DNA from: WHTK01 sp965197795
GTDB taxonomy: Bacteria > Chloroflexota > Dehalococcoidia > DSTF01 > WHTK01
Length of the DNA stretch: 64,000 bases
Reading direction: 5' to 3'
Assembly (NCBI GenBank): GCA_965197795.1
Contig: OZ240228.1
Span: 682,001-746,000 of the forward strand
Position numbers and translations under genes: made by a program. The notes beneath the pieces were generated by a model that saw nothing but the letters and a program-made list of their open reading frames with translations, did not search any database and was not told the origin of the DNA. Numbering within the stretch: the first letter of the stretch is position 1; each line of letters begins with the position of its first letter. Positions 18,660-26,857 of this stretch are shown one piece after another.

Positions 18660-19039
18660 GTGCCGCTGTTGGGGCTGACTCGCGCGCGCCTCAAGAAACA
18701 GGAGCTGATTGGTGTGTCCGGCATCCCCCAAAAGTGGCCGTCAGACGTTGAAGACTGCTTCTCGCCGTTCGACGGCCACCTGGATGCACTCGAAGACCTG
18801 ATCAGGCCCTACCTCAACAATGAGGGCTCGATGCAGACTCACTCGACGCGTTTTCCACTAACCCCGACAGCAGTGGTTACCACAGGGTCGTCATGGAGTA
18901 CAGCGCGGAGAATACCTTCGGGGGCCGGATCAAGTTCCAAACCACCGGTCGAGTCCGCGCCTCGGACTGTCGCACCATCCTCGACGATCCGGGCTTCCAA
19001 GCGATGACAGGCATTAGTAGCCGCAGCGAGGACCTGTAG
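18660..19039 (+). pseudogene. Frameshifted small protein of unknown function
   Basis: The first frame reads PSDVEDCFSPFDGHLDAL...STRF. The match continues in another frame as NPDSSGYHRVVMEYSAENTF and ends at 19039. One extra T in the run near 18849-18852 would join them. The C-terminal half (FGGRIKFQTTGRV) resembles beta-rich domains of small secreted or lipoproteins of unknown role. No good start site is visible, so the beginning is uncertain. Confidence 0.5.
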
Positions 19040-19132
19040 TCAGGCAGCATCCACGGCCTTAATGGACACGCGCCTACTCCTCGGACATGATCCTATTGGC
19101 CCAGTCCATGACACCTTCTAGGAGTAGAGACA

Positions 19133-20011
19133 GTGGAGTCGCCCCCAATTTCCCAAGCTTACTACGACCAACTCGTTCGCCTTATCGAAACGTTCCCGGA
19201 AGCTGCCGGGACGCTCATAAACGCTAACGACTGGAAGCCAGCCCCGGGCTCTCAGGTCGAGCGCGAGCGGCGCGAAGTTCCTGATCAGGAGGCCTTGCAG
19301 ACTTCGCTCTCGCTCGGAGAGCAGGCCCTTGAGCACGCAGCGGATCACATGTTCTCCTTGTCGGAAGCATGTATGACACCTGTTAAGCCCTTCGCAGCAT
19401 TCACTCTAGCCAGAGGGGTTCTAGAGTCTGCCATGCGCGTATTGTGGCTCCTCGATGCCAACATCAAATGGGACGAACGCGTCACGCGAGGAATGTCGCT
19501 CAGGCTCCAGAACCTAGATTCCCAGCGTTGGTTCGCCGCACGCCGCAGCGAACACCCTGATCTTGTTGTTAAACAGATTGATGAGCGCGTCGCTAAAATG
19601 GTCACGCAAGCCGATAACATGGGAGTGACGGTTCGTCGCAATAAGAGTCGGGTCACCGGTTTCGGTTCTGGCATGCCGAGATGGGGAGAACTCACTCGAC
19701 GCATACCCGATGGCGAATCAGATTATCGGCTATTCTCCGCAGTCTACCACGGTGCGCCTTGGGCCGTCATTGAAGTCGGACTCGAAAAATCCGACCGTGA
19801 GAACTTCGCCGTCAAGAGCGCAAAGCCAATGTTCTTGATTTACCTCTGCTCGCGTTCCATCGAGTACCTTGCGCACGCACTCTGGGCAGAGGTGTCCAGC
19901 TACGACTGGAATAGCGGGCCATTCGCTCGGCTGCTCGAAGAGACATATGACTCCGCCTCCCTTCCACCAGAACGGCGCTTCTGGCGGCGTCAAGCCACCG
20001 CACATATCTGA
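19133..20011 (+). CDS. Hypothetical, largely helical protein
   Basis: GTG 19133 follows TAGGAG. The 292-residue protein is mostly alpha-helical with no transmembrane or metal-binding pattern. Its central part (FAAFTLARGVLESAMRVLWLLD) resembles the helical cores of HEPN/DUF5677-like hypotheticals that are often found in defence islands, but I cannot name a family. It stands alone between a broken gene and a transposase relic. Confidence 0.5.
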   Translation: MESPPISQAYYDQLVRLIETFPEAAGTLINANDWKPAPGSQVERERREVPDQEALQTSLSLGEQALEHAADHMFSLSEACMTPVKPFAAFTLARGVLESAMRVLWLLDANIKWDERVTRGMSLRLQNLDSQRWFAARRSEHPDLVVKQIDERVAKMVTQADNMGVTVRRNKSRVTGFGSGMPRWGELTRRIPDGESDYRLFSAVYHGAPWAVIEVGLEKSDRENFAVKSAKPMFLIYLCSRSIEYLAHALWAEVSSYDWNSGPFARLLEETYDSASLPPERRFWRRQATAHI

Positions 20012-20035
20012 CGCATAGGAAGGGCGGAGCCCTCC

Positions 20036-20178
20036 CTACGTGATCCGCTCCTCGTACGAGCGGTGCCACCCTCTCATTGCGCCGGTGATGATGGCCATCT
20101 GTTCGACCGTGTCTCGGTCGCGGATGTTGTGTCGGCCCAAAACTCGGACACGTAGCGGTTGAGGTGCTTCGGGCTCAT
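20036..20178 (-). pseudogene. ISXO2/IS1595-type transposase C-terminal relic
   Basis: The minus strand encodes MSPKHLNRYVSEF and, one frame over, GRHNIRDRDTVEQM followed by IITGAMRGWH. Together they resemble the C-terminal end of ISXO2-like transposases. A single indel in TTTTGGG separates the two parts. Only ~45 codons remain, and no terminal repeat was identified. Confidence 0.5.
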
Positions 20179-20183
20179 GCGGA

Positions 20184-20843
20184 GTGACGACTGGCATGCG
20201 TCAGGGCGAGCTGCTGGGGCTGCGTTGGCAGGATCTGGATCTCGATGCTAGTCTCATCCACGTCAGGCATGCGATGCAGCGGATCGATGGGGAGTGGCGG
20301 TTCGTTGAGCCGAAGTCGGCGAAGTCTCGTCGCCAAATCGGCCTTGGGGCGATGGCGATCGAAGCCCTGAGGTACCACCGAGGCAAGCAGGTCGAGGATC
20401 GGTTTGCTGTCGGGGGCGTCTGGCAAGACATGAGCCTCGTCTTCTGCAATGAGCTGGGCAGGCCCGTTGAGGTTTCGAATCTAACAAATCGTTACTTTCA
20501 GCCGCTGCTCAAGAAGGCAGGATTGCCGATAGTTCGCTTCCATGACCTCCGGCATACGGCGGCAACGTTAATGCTGAATGCCCGAATCGACGCTAAAGTC
20601 GTTTCCGCAGTCCTGGGCCACAGTCAAGTGGCGTTCACGATGGACAGATACATGCACGTCGACTTACGAATGCAGAGCGAATTAGGTCGATCCCTGGATT
20701 CGATGCTAATGGAGAAGGGCTCAATGGATCGGCCTATGTGGATCTACGGCGACATAGAGCCTGGATGGGCGCAAGATCATCAGCTGACAACAGATTGCTC
20801 CCCGTCTCAAGGGCTCTTGCCGCTGCAGCAGAACCCCAGATAG
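20184..20843 (+). pseudogene. N-terminally truncated phage integrase
   Basis: Only the catalytic domain of a tyrosine recombinase is present: TTGMRQGELLGLRW (Arg), FHDLRHTAATLM (HxxR), VLGHSQ and DRYMHV (Tyr). The core-binding N-terminus is missing and the frame closes just upstream at 20160, directly against the transposase relic. The family's usual end falls near 20730. The remaining codons read into the 3' end of the convergent PfkB gene and are probably not native. It cannot be functional alone and is unrelated at sequence level to the 5476-6366 integrase. Confidence 0.7.
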
Positions 20844-21609
20844 TTGCCTCCCTAAGAGAGCGGCCGAAGGCGAGGCTGACGGAGAGTGCTCCAGCGAAAA
20901 CATCGCCAGAACCAACGGTGGCCTCGGTCAGCACCGGGAATGCGTCAATGAGGATACCTTTCTCATCGGTCTCTTCACTGGTGACCCAGACTCCTCTCCT
21001 TCCCATCTTGATGATTGCACCTTGGAATCCGCGGGGCGGCAACTCTCCCGACTCCTGCCAGGTTTCTCCCAAGTTGAGGTCTTCTCTTGCCTCCTCCGCA
21101 TTGGCTAAGTACAGCTTCATCGTGGGCCGCAGCGATCGAGCTAATTTCGAGTCTCGGGCGCGGGACAGCCATCCTTGTCTGTCCCAGACAAGAATCGTCT
21201 CCGGCTCTATGTCCTCAAGCCAGCCTTCTGCAATCGGATCGAAGTCTGGAATTCCAAAGGTCAAGAGAACGCGGGCTCTCGGAATCTCAGGGTAGTTTTT
21301 TGGTGTTGCATCAGCCGGTCGGAATTGCGGCCAGGGCTGACTGTCGACAAGTTGGGGCGGGTACAAGAAGGTTCCGCAAACTCCCGGAAGTTCGACCAGT
21401 GCGGTGTCGTCTACACCTGCCGCAGAGATCAACGTCCGTACCGCCGCTGCATCCTCTTCGCCAACATAGGACGCGAGCGCTACTGTACCCCCGAGACAGG
21501 AGGCGGAAACGGCAGCCGTCAGGCCGCTGCCTCCGTACCGCCACGAAACGCCTTCCGGCGTGACGAACGCTTCTCGAAAGATGCCCCCGACAACTGCGAG
21601 ATCGATCAA
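20734..21609 (-). CDS. PfkB-family (ribokinase-like) kinase in CBASS operon
   Basis: The protein has the ribokinase fold marks: a GG substrate motif (26-27) and the anion-hole signature TVGSGDVFAGAL with catalytic base D236. Family members phosphorylate sugars or nucleosides. Nothing in the sequence fixes the substrate. It is the last gene of a seven-gene operon, starting with TTG that overlaps the glycosylase stop (TTGA). PfkB kinases are not, to my knowledge, a standard CBASS part. A nucleoside or deazapurine-nucleoside kinase role would fit its neighbours (inference). Confidence 0.75.
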   Translation of the reverse strand: MIDLAVVGGIFREAFVTPEGVSWRYGGSGLTAAVSASCLGGTVALASYVGEEDAAAVRTLISAAGVDDTALVELPGVCGTFLYPPQLVDSQPWPQFRPADATPKNYPEIPRARVLLTFGIPDFDPIAEGWLEDIEPETILVWDRQGWLSRARDSKLARSLRPTMKLYLANAEEAREDLNLGETWQESGELPPRGFQGAIIKMGRRGVWVTSEETDEKGILIDAFPVLTEATVGSGDVFAGALSVSLAFGRSLREATIWGSAAAARALETGSNLLSADDLAPIQALCRRRST

Positions 21610-22316
21610 TTAACCGAGAGATCTCCTCGCTGCCAGTGCCATAGGAACAAGTCGAAGGCCGGGGGTGGTGCCTGGAGATCGTGGCACCATTCGAGAAAAG
21701 CCTTCTCCGCGGTCAAGTAGTCCTTCGGTAGTCTGGTGCCAACAGGTATTCGCCCAGCGCCCGCAAGAGCACGCATAATATGAACATCTAATATCGCCAG
21801 GTCGTTGCAGAGACCGAGATTTCGGAGAATCCAGCTACTGGTCTTCGGCCCAATTCCCGGACATTCACAAAGGAGTTCTCGCCGTTGTGCCGCCTGCCGG
21901 TTCTTCAGCCTCTCTAACAGGTTCGCTTGGGATCTCAACCACGCCCGTGCGGCGACGATTTGCGCTGCCTTCCGTCGAGGGAACCGAAATCGTCGCGACT
22001 TGGAGCCCGGGTAAACGCTGAAAAGGCTGGAGCCCAGAATAGACTCAATGGCTTCCCTGAGGTCATCTGCCCTCCAGAAATCAGCGAACGGTTCAAGGTG
22101 AACCAGTTTCTCCGTCGCGGCTCTTGCCAACTCAAACTGAATGCCGAACCCGCTGAGCAGGCAGAAGAGAAGCTCGTTCTCGAGCGAGGGATGGTCAACT
22201 CGGGGAGGGTGGACTGCTTCACAGTACAGGTCGCAACAAAGCTCCCAAGCTTGTTCGATTGCCGTAGGCTGCGTCTGCAAAGAACGGTGTTCTCGCTTCG
22301 TTCTGGTGTTAGTCAA
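21606..22316 (-). CDS. OGG-like N-glycosylase/lyase of type IV CBASS
   Basis: A 236-residue HhH-GPD protein with CPGIGPKTSSWILRNLG, where K158 is the expected Schiff-base lysine, and ILDVHI with catalytic D177. This is the OGG/AgOGG pattern that excises 8-oxoguanine. In type IV CBASS loci such a protein is a regular accessory, probably acting on a modified base rather than in general repair. It starts at TTG 22316 within the last codons of the CD-NTase gene (8-base overlap) and overlaps the kinase by four bases, so expression is tightly coupled. Confidence 0.8.
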   Translation of the reverse strand: MTNTRTKREHRSLQTQPTAIEQAWELCCDLYCEAVHPPRVDHPSLENELLFCLLSGFGIQFELARAATEKLVHLEPFADFWRADDLREAIESILGSSLFSVYPGSKSRRFRFPRRKAAQIVAARAWLRSQANLLERLKNRQAAQRRELLCECPGIGPKTSSWILRNLGLCNDLAILDVHIMRALAGAGRIPVGTRLPKDYLTAEKAFLEWCHDLQAPPPAFDLFLWHWQRGDLSVN

Positions 22317-23217
22317 AGAACTGGCTCCACGTGTCCAGGTTGTCCGAGGTGGAGAGCGCGTGATAGAGCCGACTGAATCTGTCAGCGAGAGTCTGCCTTG
22401 CGGCTGAATTCGCGGGCCCTAGGGAGTTGTCCACGAAACGCGACTGGCCGGTTAGATCGGGGATCGGGCGCCCGACGTTCTCGGCCGACGCTTGGAACCA
22501 CTGAGTAACCATGGCCTTCGGCGTGCGAGGCCCCGAGTAGTCACGGAAGGCCGCAATCGCAAGAGCTTCCAGGTGATATCCGCTCGGCGGTGTCGTGCCT
22601 GCGTCCTTCGCAAGCATTGCCTTCACGAGTTTAATCGCTGGGATTACAGCGCCTCCTTGCGCCTTGTTATTGTCAGTTAGTCTTTGTGCGAACTCTCTTG
22701 GCCTAATTCCCGACCACGAATGACCATCTGGAGCGGCGATGTAGGTTTCATCGTTCTGCGAGACCGCAGGTAGGAGCTGAATCTCAGCTCCGTCTCCGTA
22801 AGTAATGGTGACCGCTAACGTACCCGTGTGGATATCGGCTATTTCCCCTTGCGGAAGCACACTTCGTAGAGTCTGAGCGAACTCGCGCAACACTTCAGCG
22901 GGGTCGCGGTCGAGCCCAGCCTTCAGAAGCACCAATGAATCAACATCGCTGAGGCCCTCAACGTACGTTTCTTTCGATAGGGATCCGCCAAAGACAAGCC
23001 GATCAAAGCCATCTATACGTGAGTTAAGTGCTTCGTGGATCGCATCTAAGTGGTCGTTGACCCTCTCTACGTCTCGATCGTTGATGCCAGTGAGTTGCTG
23101 TTGGAGATAGCTATTGATTTCGCTGTTCCGCTTTCCTTCTTCGAGACGCTGCACAGCATCTCGCTGGAGCTGCTGCGCATCTCTTCTGCTCAGGAAGCTA
23201 CCGCCGCTACCACCCAC
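22309..23217 (-). CDS. CD-NTase (cyclic oligonucleotide synthase) of CBASS
   Basis: The nucleotidyltransferase core shows FGGSLSKETYVEGLSDVD: GS at 78-79 and metal ligands D91 and D93. A third acidic position may be E145 in AEIQLLPA, where many relatives have Asp. The C-terminal helical region completes an OAS-like fold of 302 residues. It should make a cyclic di- or oligonucleotide when phage is sensed. The N-terminus is glycine-rich (MGGSGGS). GTG 23217 has GGGAGG five bases upstream and overlaps the TGT stop by one base. Confidence 0.85.
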   Translation of the reverse strand: MGGSGGSFLSRRDAQQLQRDAVQRLEEGKRNSEINSYLQQQLTGINDRDVERVNDHLDAIHEALNSRIDGFDRLVFGGSLSKETYVEGLSDVDSLVLLKAGLDRDPAEVLREFAQTLRSVLPQGEIADIHTGTLAVTITYGDGAEIQLLPAVSQNDETYIAAPDGHSWSGIRPREFAQRLTDNNKAQGGAVIPAIKLVKAMLAKDAGTTPPSGYHLEALAIAAFRDYSGPRTPKAMVTQWFQASAENVGRPIPDLTGQSRFVDNSLGPANSAARQTLADRFSRLYHALSTSDNLDTWSQFFD

Positions 23218-24266
23218 TATGACCTCCCAGAGCGTTCTGCAAACTGCTCATAGACCCGACGTAAGGACTCGCCGTGCGTGCGAAACTTGGACCAGTCACC
23301 GTTGCTTGCGGCAAAGAGCCGCAGATCCTCAGTAAGTGTTCTCATGACGTCGAGGTTGCGTAAGGACGCCGAGAGGAGGGCGAAAAGGAAGCTCTTACCG
23401 CTTTGACCATCGTCTAGGATAATGGAGGATTCCCTATTCATCGCCACACCGTCTCGGTAAGAGTATCGAAGCCATCCGACACCATCGAAAATCTCTGCGC
23501 CGGCTGCAAAGTAGAGTGGAGTGTAAAGAGGATCTAGCCCACCGAATAGATGAATCGGAATCTCGACGCCTTGCTGGTCCATTCTTTCTCTGAGCCTTGC
23601 GACGGCAAGCATGCGCTCGAGCAAGTTGTCACCGAGGTCCTTCTCTGCTAGTCCGACAATGGTAAATGAACGCAGGTTGGCTACGTCGACGTCGGAGAGC
23701 TTGCGAAGATCATGGAACCTCGTTCTTCCTTCGGGCTTCAGAAGGAACGTCGACCCGAGTGCCGGCCGCGCCCCAAAGAATGATTGCGCCCGCGAAATCT
23801 GCTCTCCATACGACCCTTTATGGTCGCTGCTGACGACGATGGCTTGAATGTTTGGATCCAAGCCATCCACCACCTCCAGATAGTCGGCGTACCGCCAGCG
23901 CCCAGCCTTAACCTGATCGTCCAGATGGATACTGCCAGTAATGGAGGCTGACTTCTCGTACCAGCCGCTGTCGATCATAAAAACCCGCGGTTGAGCGTAG
24001 CGCGACCGTGCGAAGTCAGCGCGGAAGGCGTCGCTGTACGCGAGGAACCCGTACTTGATGTCAAACGCGGATACCAGGAGTGACTCTTCGATGCCCCCGA
24101 GTAAGTGCTCGCTGTGAACGAGTGAACACGGGACTGAGGCTAGGCGGCCTCCGCCCGTCGAGTACGGAATCGCTCCATGAGCACGGCTTGACAAGGAGGG
24201 CACAAGAAGCGGGGTCTCAAACGTGACCCCGCTTCTTGTCGTAACTCGCCGCGTCTTGAAATTCAC
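23217..24266 (-). CDS. TGT/DpdA-like transglycosylase of type IV CBASS
   Basis: This resembles tRNA-guanine transglycosylases: IDSGWYE (D99) corresponds to the TGT DSGG region, GGLDP (242-246) to the glycine loop, and IFDGVGWLR (D261) to the nucleophile region. The usual C-terminal zinc site is absent, as in divergent TGT relatives. The family exchanges guanine for a 7-deazapurine. Here it sits with QueC- and QueE-like genes, so a deazapurine is the likely substrate. GTG 24266 overlaps the QueC stop (GTGA). A 15-bp perfect hairpin lies in its first codons. Confidence 0.8.
   Translation of the reverse strand: MNFKTRRVTTRSGVTFETPLLVPSLSSRAHGAIPYSTGGGRLASVPCSLVHSEHLLGGIEESLLVSAFDIKYGFLAYSDAFRADFARSRYAQPRVFMIDSGWYEKSASITGSIHLDDQVKAGRWRYADYLEVVDGLDPNIQAIVVSSDHKGSYGEQISRAQSFFGARPALGSTFLLKPEGRTRFHDLRKLSDVDVANLRSFTIVGLAEKDLGDNLLERMLAVARLRERMDQQGVEIPIHLFGGLDPLYTPLYFAAGAEIFDGVGWLRYSYRDGVAMNRESSIILDDGQSGKSFLFALLSASLRNLDVMRTLTEDLRLFAASNGDWSKFRTHGESLRRVYEQFAERSGRS
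24202..24239. repeat. Perfect 15-bp inverted repeat in the start of the TGT-like gene
   Basis: ACAAGAAGCGGGGTC and its exact complement flank an eight-base loop. It lies 28-65 bases into the coding region. In mRNA it would be a very stable hairpin near the start codon; no U-tract follows it. Confidence 0.6.
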
Positions 24267-24829
24267 TCCTCACACTCGTAGCGCGCCCTATCCAAACAGG
24301 ACGGGCATACTTTGCAAGGACTGTTGGAGGCTTCGCAGCTATACGTGAGATTCACAGGCACGTCGAGTTTAACTGCAAGCTTCTGAATGTCGCCCTTAGA
24401 CCACGTTAGGAAGGGGGCCGCTAGGACGACTGAACCCCCTGTGTGGTAATCGAGCGATTCCTGCATGACCTTGACGAAGTCGGGCTCACAGTCCACGTAA
24501 CCTGAGCCTGAGTGTATTCCGAGGACTATTGTTACCTGGCCTTTAAGTACCGCGAGAGCTGCGTGCACAAACAGAGCGTTCCTGCCGACAACTTCGCCTG
24601 GGCTGATGTCAAACCCCCTCATCTGAACTTGTAACAACGAGATGTTCAGGCGCTCACATAGCGCTCCTATCGCCTTGCGCTCGGCTTCTTCTGAGGGTTG
24701 ACCGTACGAGACATGAAGAGCTTCGACGGGGCCCTGTTGGCGTAACAAGAACAGCAGTGTTGTGGAGTCCAAACCTCCACTTGCCAGTACTACCTGTCGG
24801 ATGGATCCTGATCCAGTCATCTGACTCAT
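24263..24829 (-). CDS. QueC-like 7-cyano-7-deazaguanine synthase-family enzyme of CBASS
   Basis: The PP-loop SGGLDS (17-22) activates a carboxylate with ATP, and a zinc knuckle is formed by C165, C172, C175 and C178 (PCKVCPSC). Housekeeping QueC turns 7-carboxy-7-deazaguanine into preQ0. This copy is short (188 residues against about 220-230) and sits in a CD-NTase operon, as in type IV CBASS. It may therefore make a deazapurine product or attach one to a partner protein instead of feeding queuosine. It overlaps the TGT gene by four bases and follows the SLOG protein by six. Confidence 0.85.
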   Translation of the reverse strand: MSQMTGSGSIRQVVLASGGLDSTTLLFLLRQQGPVEALHVSYGQPSEEAERKAIGALCERLNISLLQVQMRGFDISPGEVVGRNALFVHAALAVLKGQVTIVLGIHSGSGYVDCEPDFVKVMQESLDYHTGGSVVLAAPFLTWSKGDIQKLAVKLDVPVNLTYSCEASNSPCKVCPSCLDRARYECEE

Positions 24830-24835
24830 GAGGCG

Positions 24836-25984
24836 CTACGTAGCAGTGACACTGACAATTGGAGGCATGTCGACATGAATGTCCATCCAGCTCATGAACT
24901 GGCTCGCTAGCTCGTCCTTCGGCGATGCCGCGTCCCAGAAGAACGTTGGAAGCTTGTCTTCGTCGAACGGCAGCCGTGTGTCCTTCTTTGCCGAAACGAC
25001 GACTTTTCGCCCTCGGCCGAGGGCAAAGCCAAGTTCCATCATGCAGTTCGGGCGAACGCCTGTGAGGTCAGCAACCACCAGTCCAGCGGTCGCAATGCGC
25101 TCAAAGATTTCCACATTCATGAATGCGGACTCTGGCCGCGTGCGCCCTAGCTCGTATGGCGTAAAAGAGCCGGCTAAGATCGGATCGACCACGCCTCGGA
25201 AGAACTCCTCAACAGCCTCGAAATCTGCGTCCGCTTCGTCTTGGAGCCGAATATAGAAGGCCAAGCGAGGTAGGAGGTCGTCAAGAATCTTCTGAGTGTC
25301 AGCTGCAACCGTGGCGGGATCACTCGTCGTGTCCAGCACTAATCGCGATAAGCGCCCAGCGGCGCTGCCAGAGTTCTCTTTTAGAGCGAAGAACTCACTT
25401 ACGTTTGCTAATGCCCTCGCGTGGAGGTACGAACTACCGCCGTTCCCGTCATTGCTGTAGGCGCCCAATTCCGCTCGGATCGGAAGCACTGGCCTTCCCT
25501 CAAAGGAGTAAAGTTCCGCTAAGTGCTCTACTCCGGCGCCACCCCCGAGTGTGACCAAAATGTCGCCGAGAGCCAGCTGTTTGCTTCTGATCTCGCCACC
25601 CATGCGCCATCCTGTCGTTATTGACTCGAGATCAAAGTCGGCTCTTGCGAGGCACGTCTGCCAAGTTGCCTGCCTTGGCGTAGGAATGTTGTCGAGGCCC
25701 CGTTGGCTAGCCACAACATGAAACCTTCCGGGTCGTCCGGTCGGCCAAGCCTGCTCTTGAGCAGGACTCGTTGAGATGGTCTCAAGGATAGTCCAGTCGA
25801 AAATGCAAGGCTGGCCGGAGCTATTCACCGGCTCACTTCCTGCTCCGAGGACGAACCCACCCCCCGAACCGATAACTAGGGCAGCAAACTTGCTTACGAA
25901 CTCATGAGAGAGTCTGAGAAGGTCTGCATCCGCTAGGGCGGACGCACTCCCCGCGAAATGCATTCGAAGACCAGCGAGACTCAC
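24836..25984 (-). CDS. SLOG + nucleoside deoxyribosyltransferase/TIR-like protein, candidate CBASS effector
   Basis: Residues ~7-200 look like a SLOG/LOG Rossmann domain: FAGSAS, a glycine-rich loop (GSGGGF), then VTLGGGAGVEHL and VLPIRAEL. Residues ~255-350 resemble nucleoside 2-deoxyribosyltransferase/TIR-like folds, with ATAGLVVADLTGVRPNCMMELGFALGRGRKVVV, E317 being the likely catalytic Glu. SLOG domains are known or predicted nucleotide-signal sensors and TIR-like domains cut NAD or nucleotides. I infer a signal-gated effector. There are no membrane segments. GTG 25984 is preceded by a weak GAGG; ATG at codon 8 is the alternative start. Confidence 0.65.
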   Translation of the reverse strand: MSLAGLRMHFAGSASALADADLLRLSHEFVSKFAALVIGSGGGFVLGAGSEPVNSSGQPCIFDWTILETISTSPAQEQAWPTGRPGRFHVVASQRGLDNIPTPRQATWQTCLARADFDLESITTGWRMGGEIRSKQLALGDILVTLGGGAGVEHLAELYSFEGRPVLPIRAELGAYSNDGNGGSSYLHARALANVSEFFALKENSGSAAGRLSRLVLDTTSDPATVAADTQKILDDLLPRLAFYIRLQDEADADFEAVEEFFRGVVDPILAGSFTPYELGRTRPESAFMNVEIFERIATAGLVVADLTGVRPNCMMELGFALGRGRKVVVSAKKDTRLPFDEDKLPTFFWDAASPKDELASQFMSWMDIHVDMPPIVSVTAT

Positions 25985-26002
25985 CGAATAGCCTCAACCG
26001 CT

Positions 26003-26731
26003 TTAAGTCCCAGGTTCGTCCCCCCACAGGAGAATTTGCAGCCGAGGCGTGACTCGAAACCCATACTCGACCGCCACAGGAACGAGATCACGAAGCTTCA
26101 GGAGGATCACCTCCGGCTCGGTTCCCTCTGGCATAAGGAAGACTTGGCTTGATGGAATTCGAAACCGGTTGGTAATCTCAGCAGCCTCCATCACGTCTTC
26201 GCTGTTGGTAACGACGAATTTGAAGGAAGAATGCTCCAGGTTTGCAAATACCTCAATTACAGGATCGATCAAGCGTTCGTAGTACGTTCCACCGGAATTT
26301 TGAAGCTTGGGAGAAACGTTCCACTGATTTACGCTCGCGAGCAGCGCGGATGAAGGAATCAGCGTGCCGTTCGTTTCAATCTCAACTGTGTGAGCACTGC
26401 CGACGAGGGTGTCGACTATCTTCTCGATGGCTGCTTTCTGAAGGAGGGGCTCGCCTCCAGTGATCACCACGTTTTTATTACGCAGAGCCTGAACCGTTTC
26501 AACGACTTGGTCGATTGATACGCGCTTCGTCCGCTCGGACCGGGAATAGCTAAGCCAGTCCCAGGTGTACCTTGTATCGCACCAAGAGCACGTGAGGTTA
26601 CATCCGGCGAGTCTTACGAAAGTACTCGGGACACCAATCGACTTCCCTTCGCCTTGAACGGACGAGAATATCTCTGGCCGGCCCGAGGAAAGTATGCTCA
26701 AGAGTACTTGTGAAATCGATCGGTTGCTCAT
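26003..26731 (-). CDS. queE: QueE-like radical SAM enzyme (7-carboxy-7-deazaguanine synthase)
   Basis: The protein opens with FSSVQGEGKSIGVPSTFVRL and the radical SAM triad C44-x3-C48-x2-C51 (GCNLTCSWCDT), followed by ITGGEPLLQ, as in QueE. It converts 6-carboxytetrahydropterin to 7-carboxy-7-deazaguanine, the QueC substrate. ATG 26731 was chosen because the open frame further upstream runs through the tRNA-Lys gene. It is the first gene of the CBASS operon, 18 bases before the SLOG gene. Its presence suggests local supply of the deazapurine. A host pterin source (perhaps 33790-34284) would be needed. Confidence 0.8.
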   Translation of the reverse strand: MSNRSISQVLLSILSSGRPEIFSSVQGEGKSIGVPSTFVRLAGCNLTCSWCDTRYTWDWLSYSRSERTKRVSIDQVVETVQALRNKNVVITGGEPLLQKAAIEKIVDTLVGSAHTVEIETNGTLIPSSALLASVNQWNVSPKLQNSGGTYYERLIDPVIEVFANLEHSSFKFVVTNSEDVMEAAEITNRFRIPSSQVFLMPEGTEPEVILLKLRDLVPVAVEYGFRVTPRLQILLWGDEPGT

Positions 26732-26857
26732 GAAAGCCAACTTGTCGCGACCGATTGTACGCCAACGTCCATTGCCGTTGCTGTCAAAACTGCTGTCAGT
26801 TAGCAAGAATCGCGCTCTCGCTCCGGGAGATTTGCGCGGTTCCAGAAGTGAAAAGTG

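Noticed and set aside
20734..26731. dpd-type DNA 7-deazaguanine modification cluster
   Set aside because: The TGT-, QueC- and QueE-like genes suggested it, but the other dpd genes are missing, while a CD-NTase and OGG-like gene are present. Type IV CBASS explains the set better.
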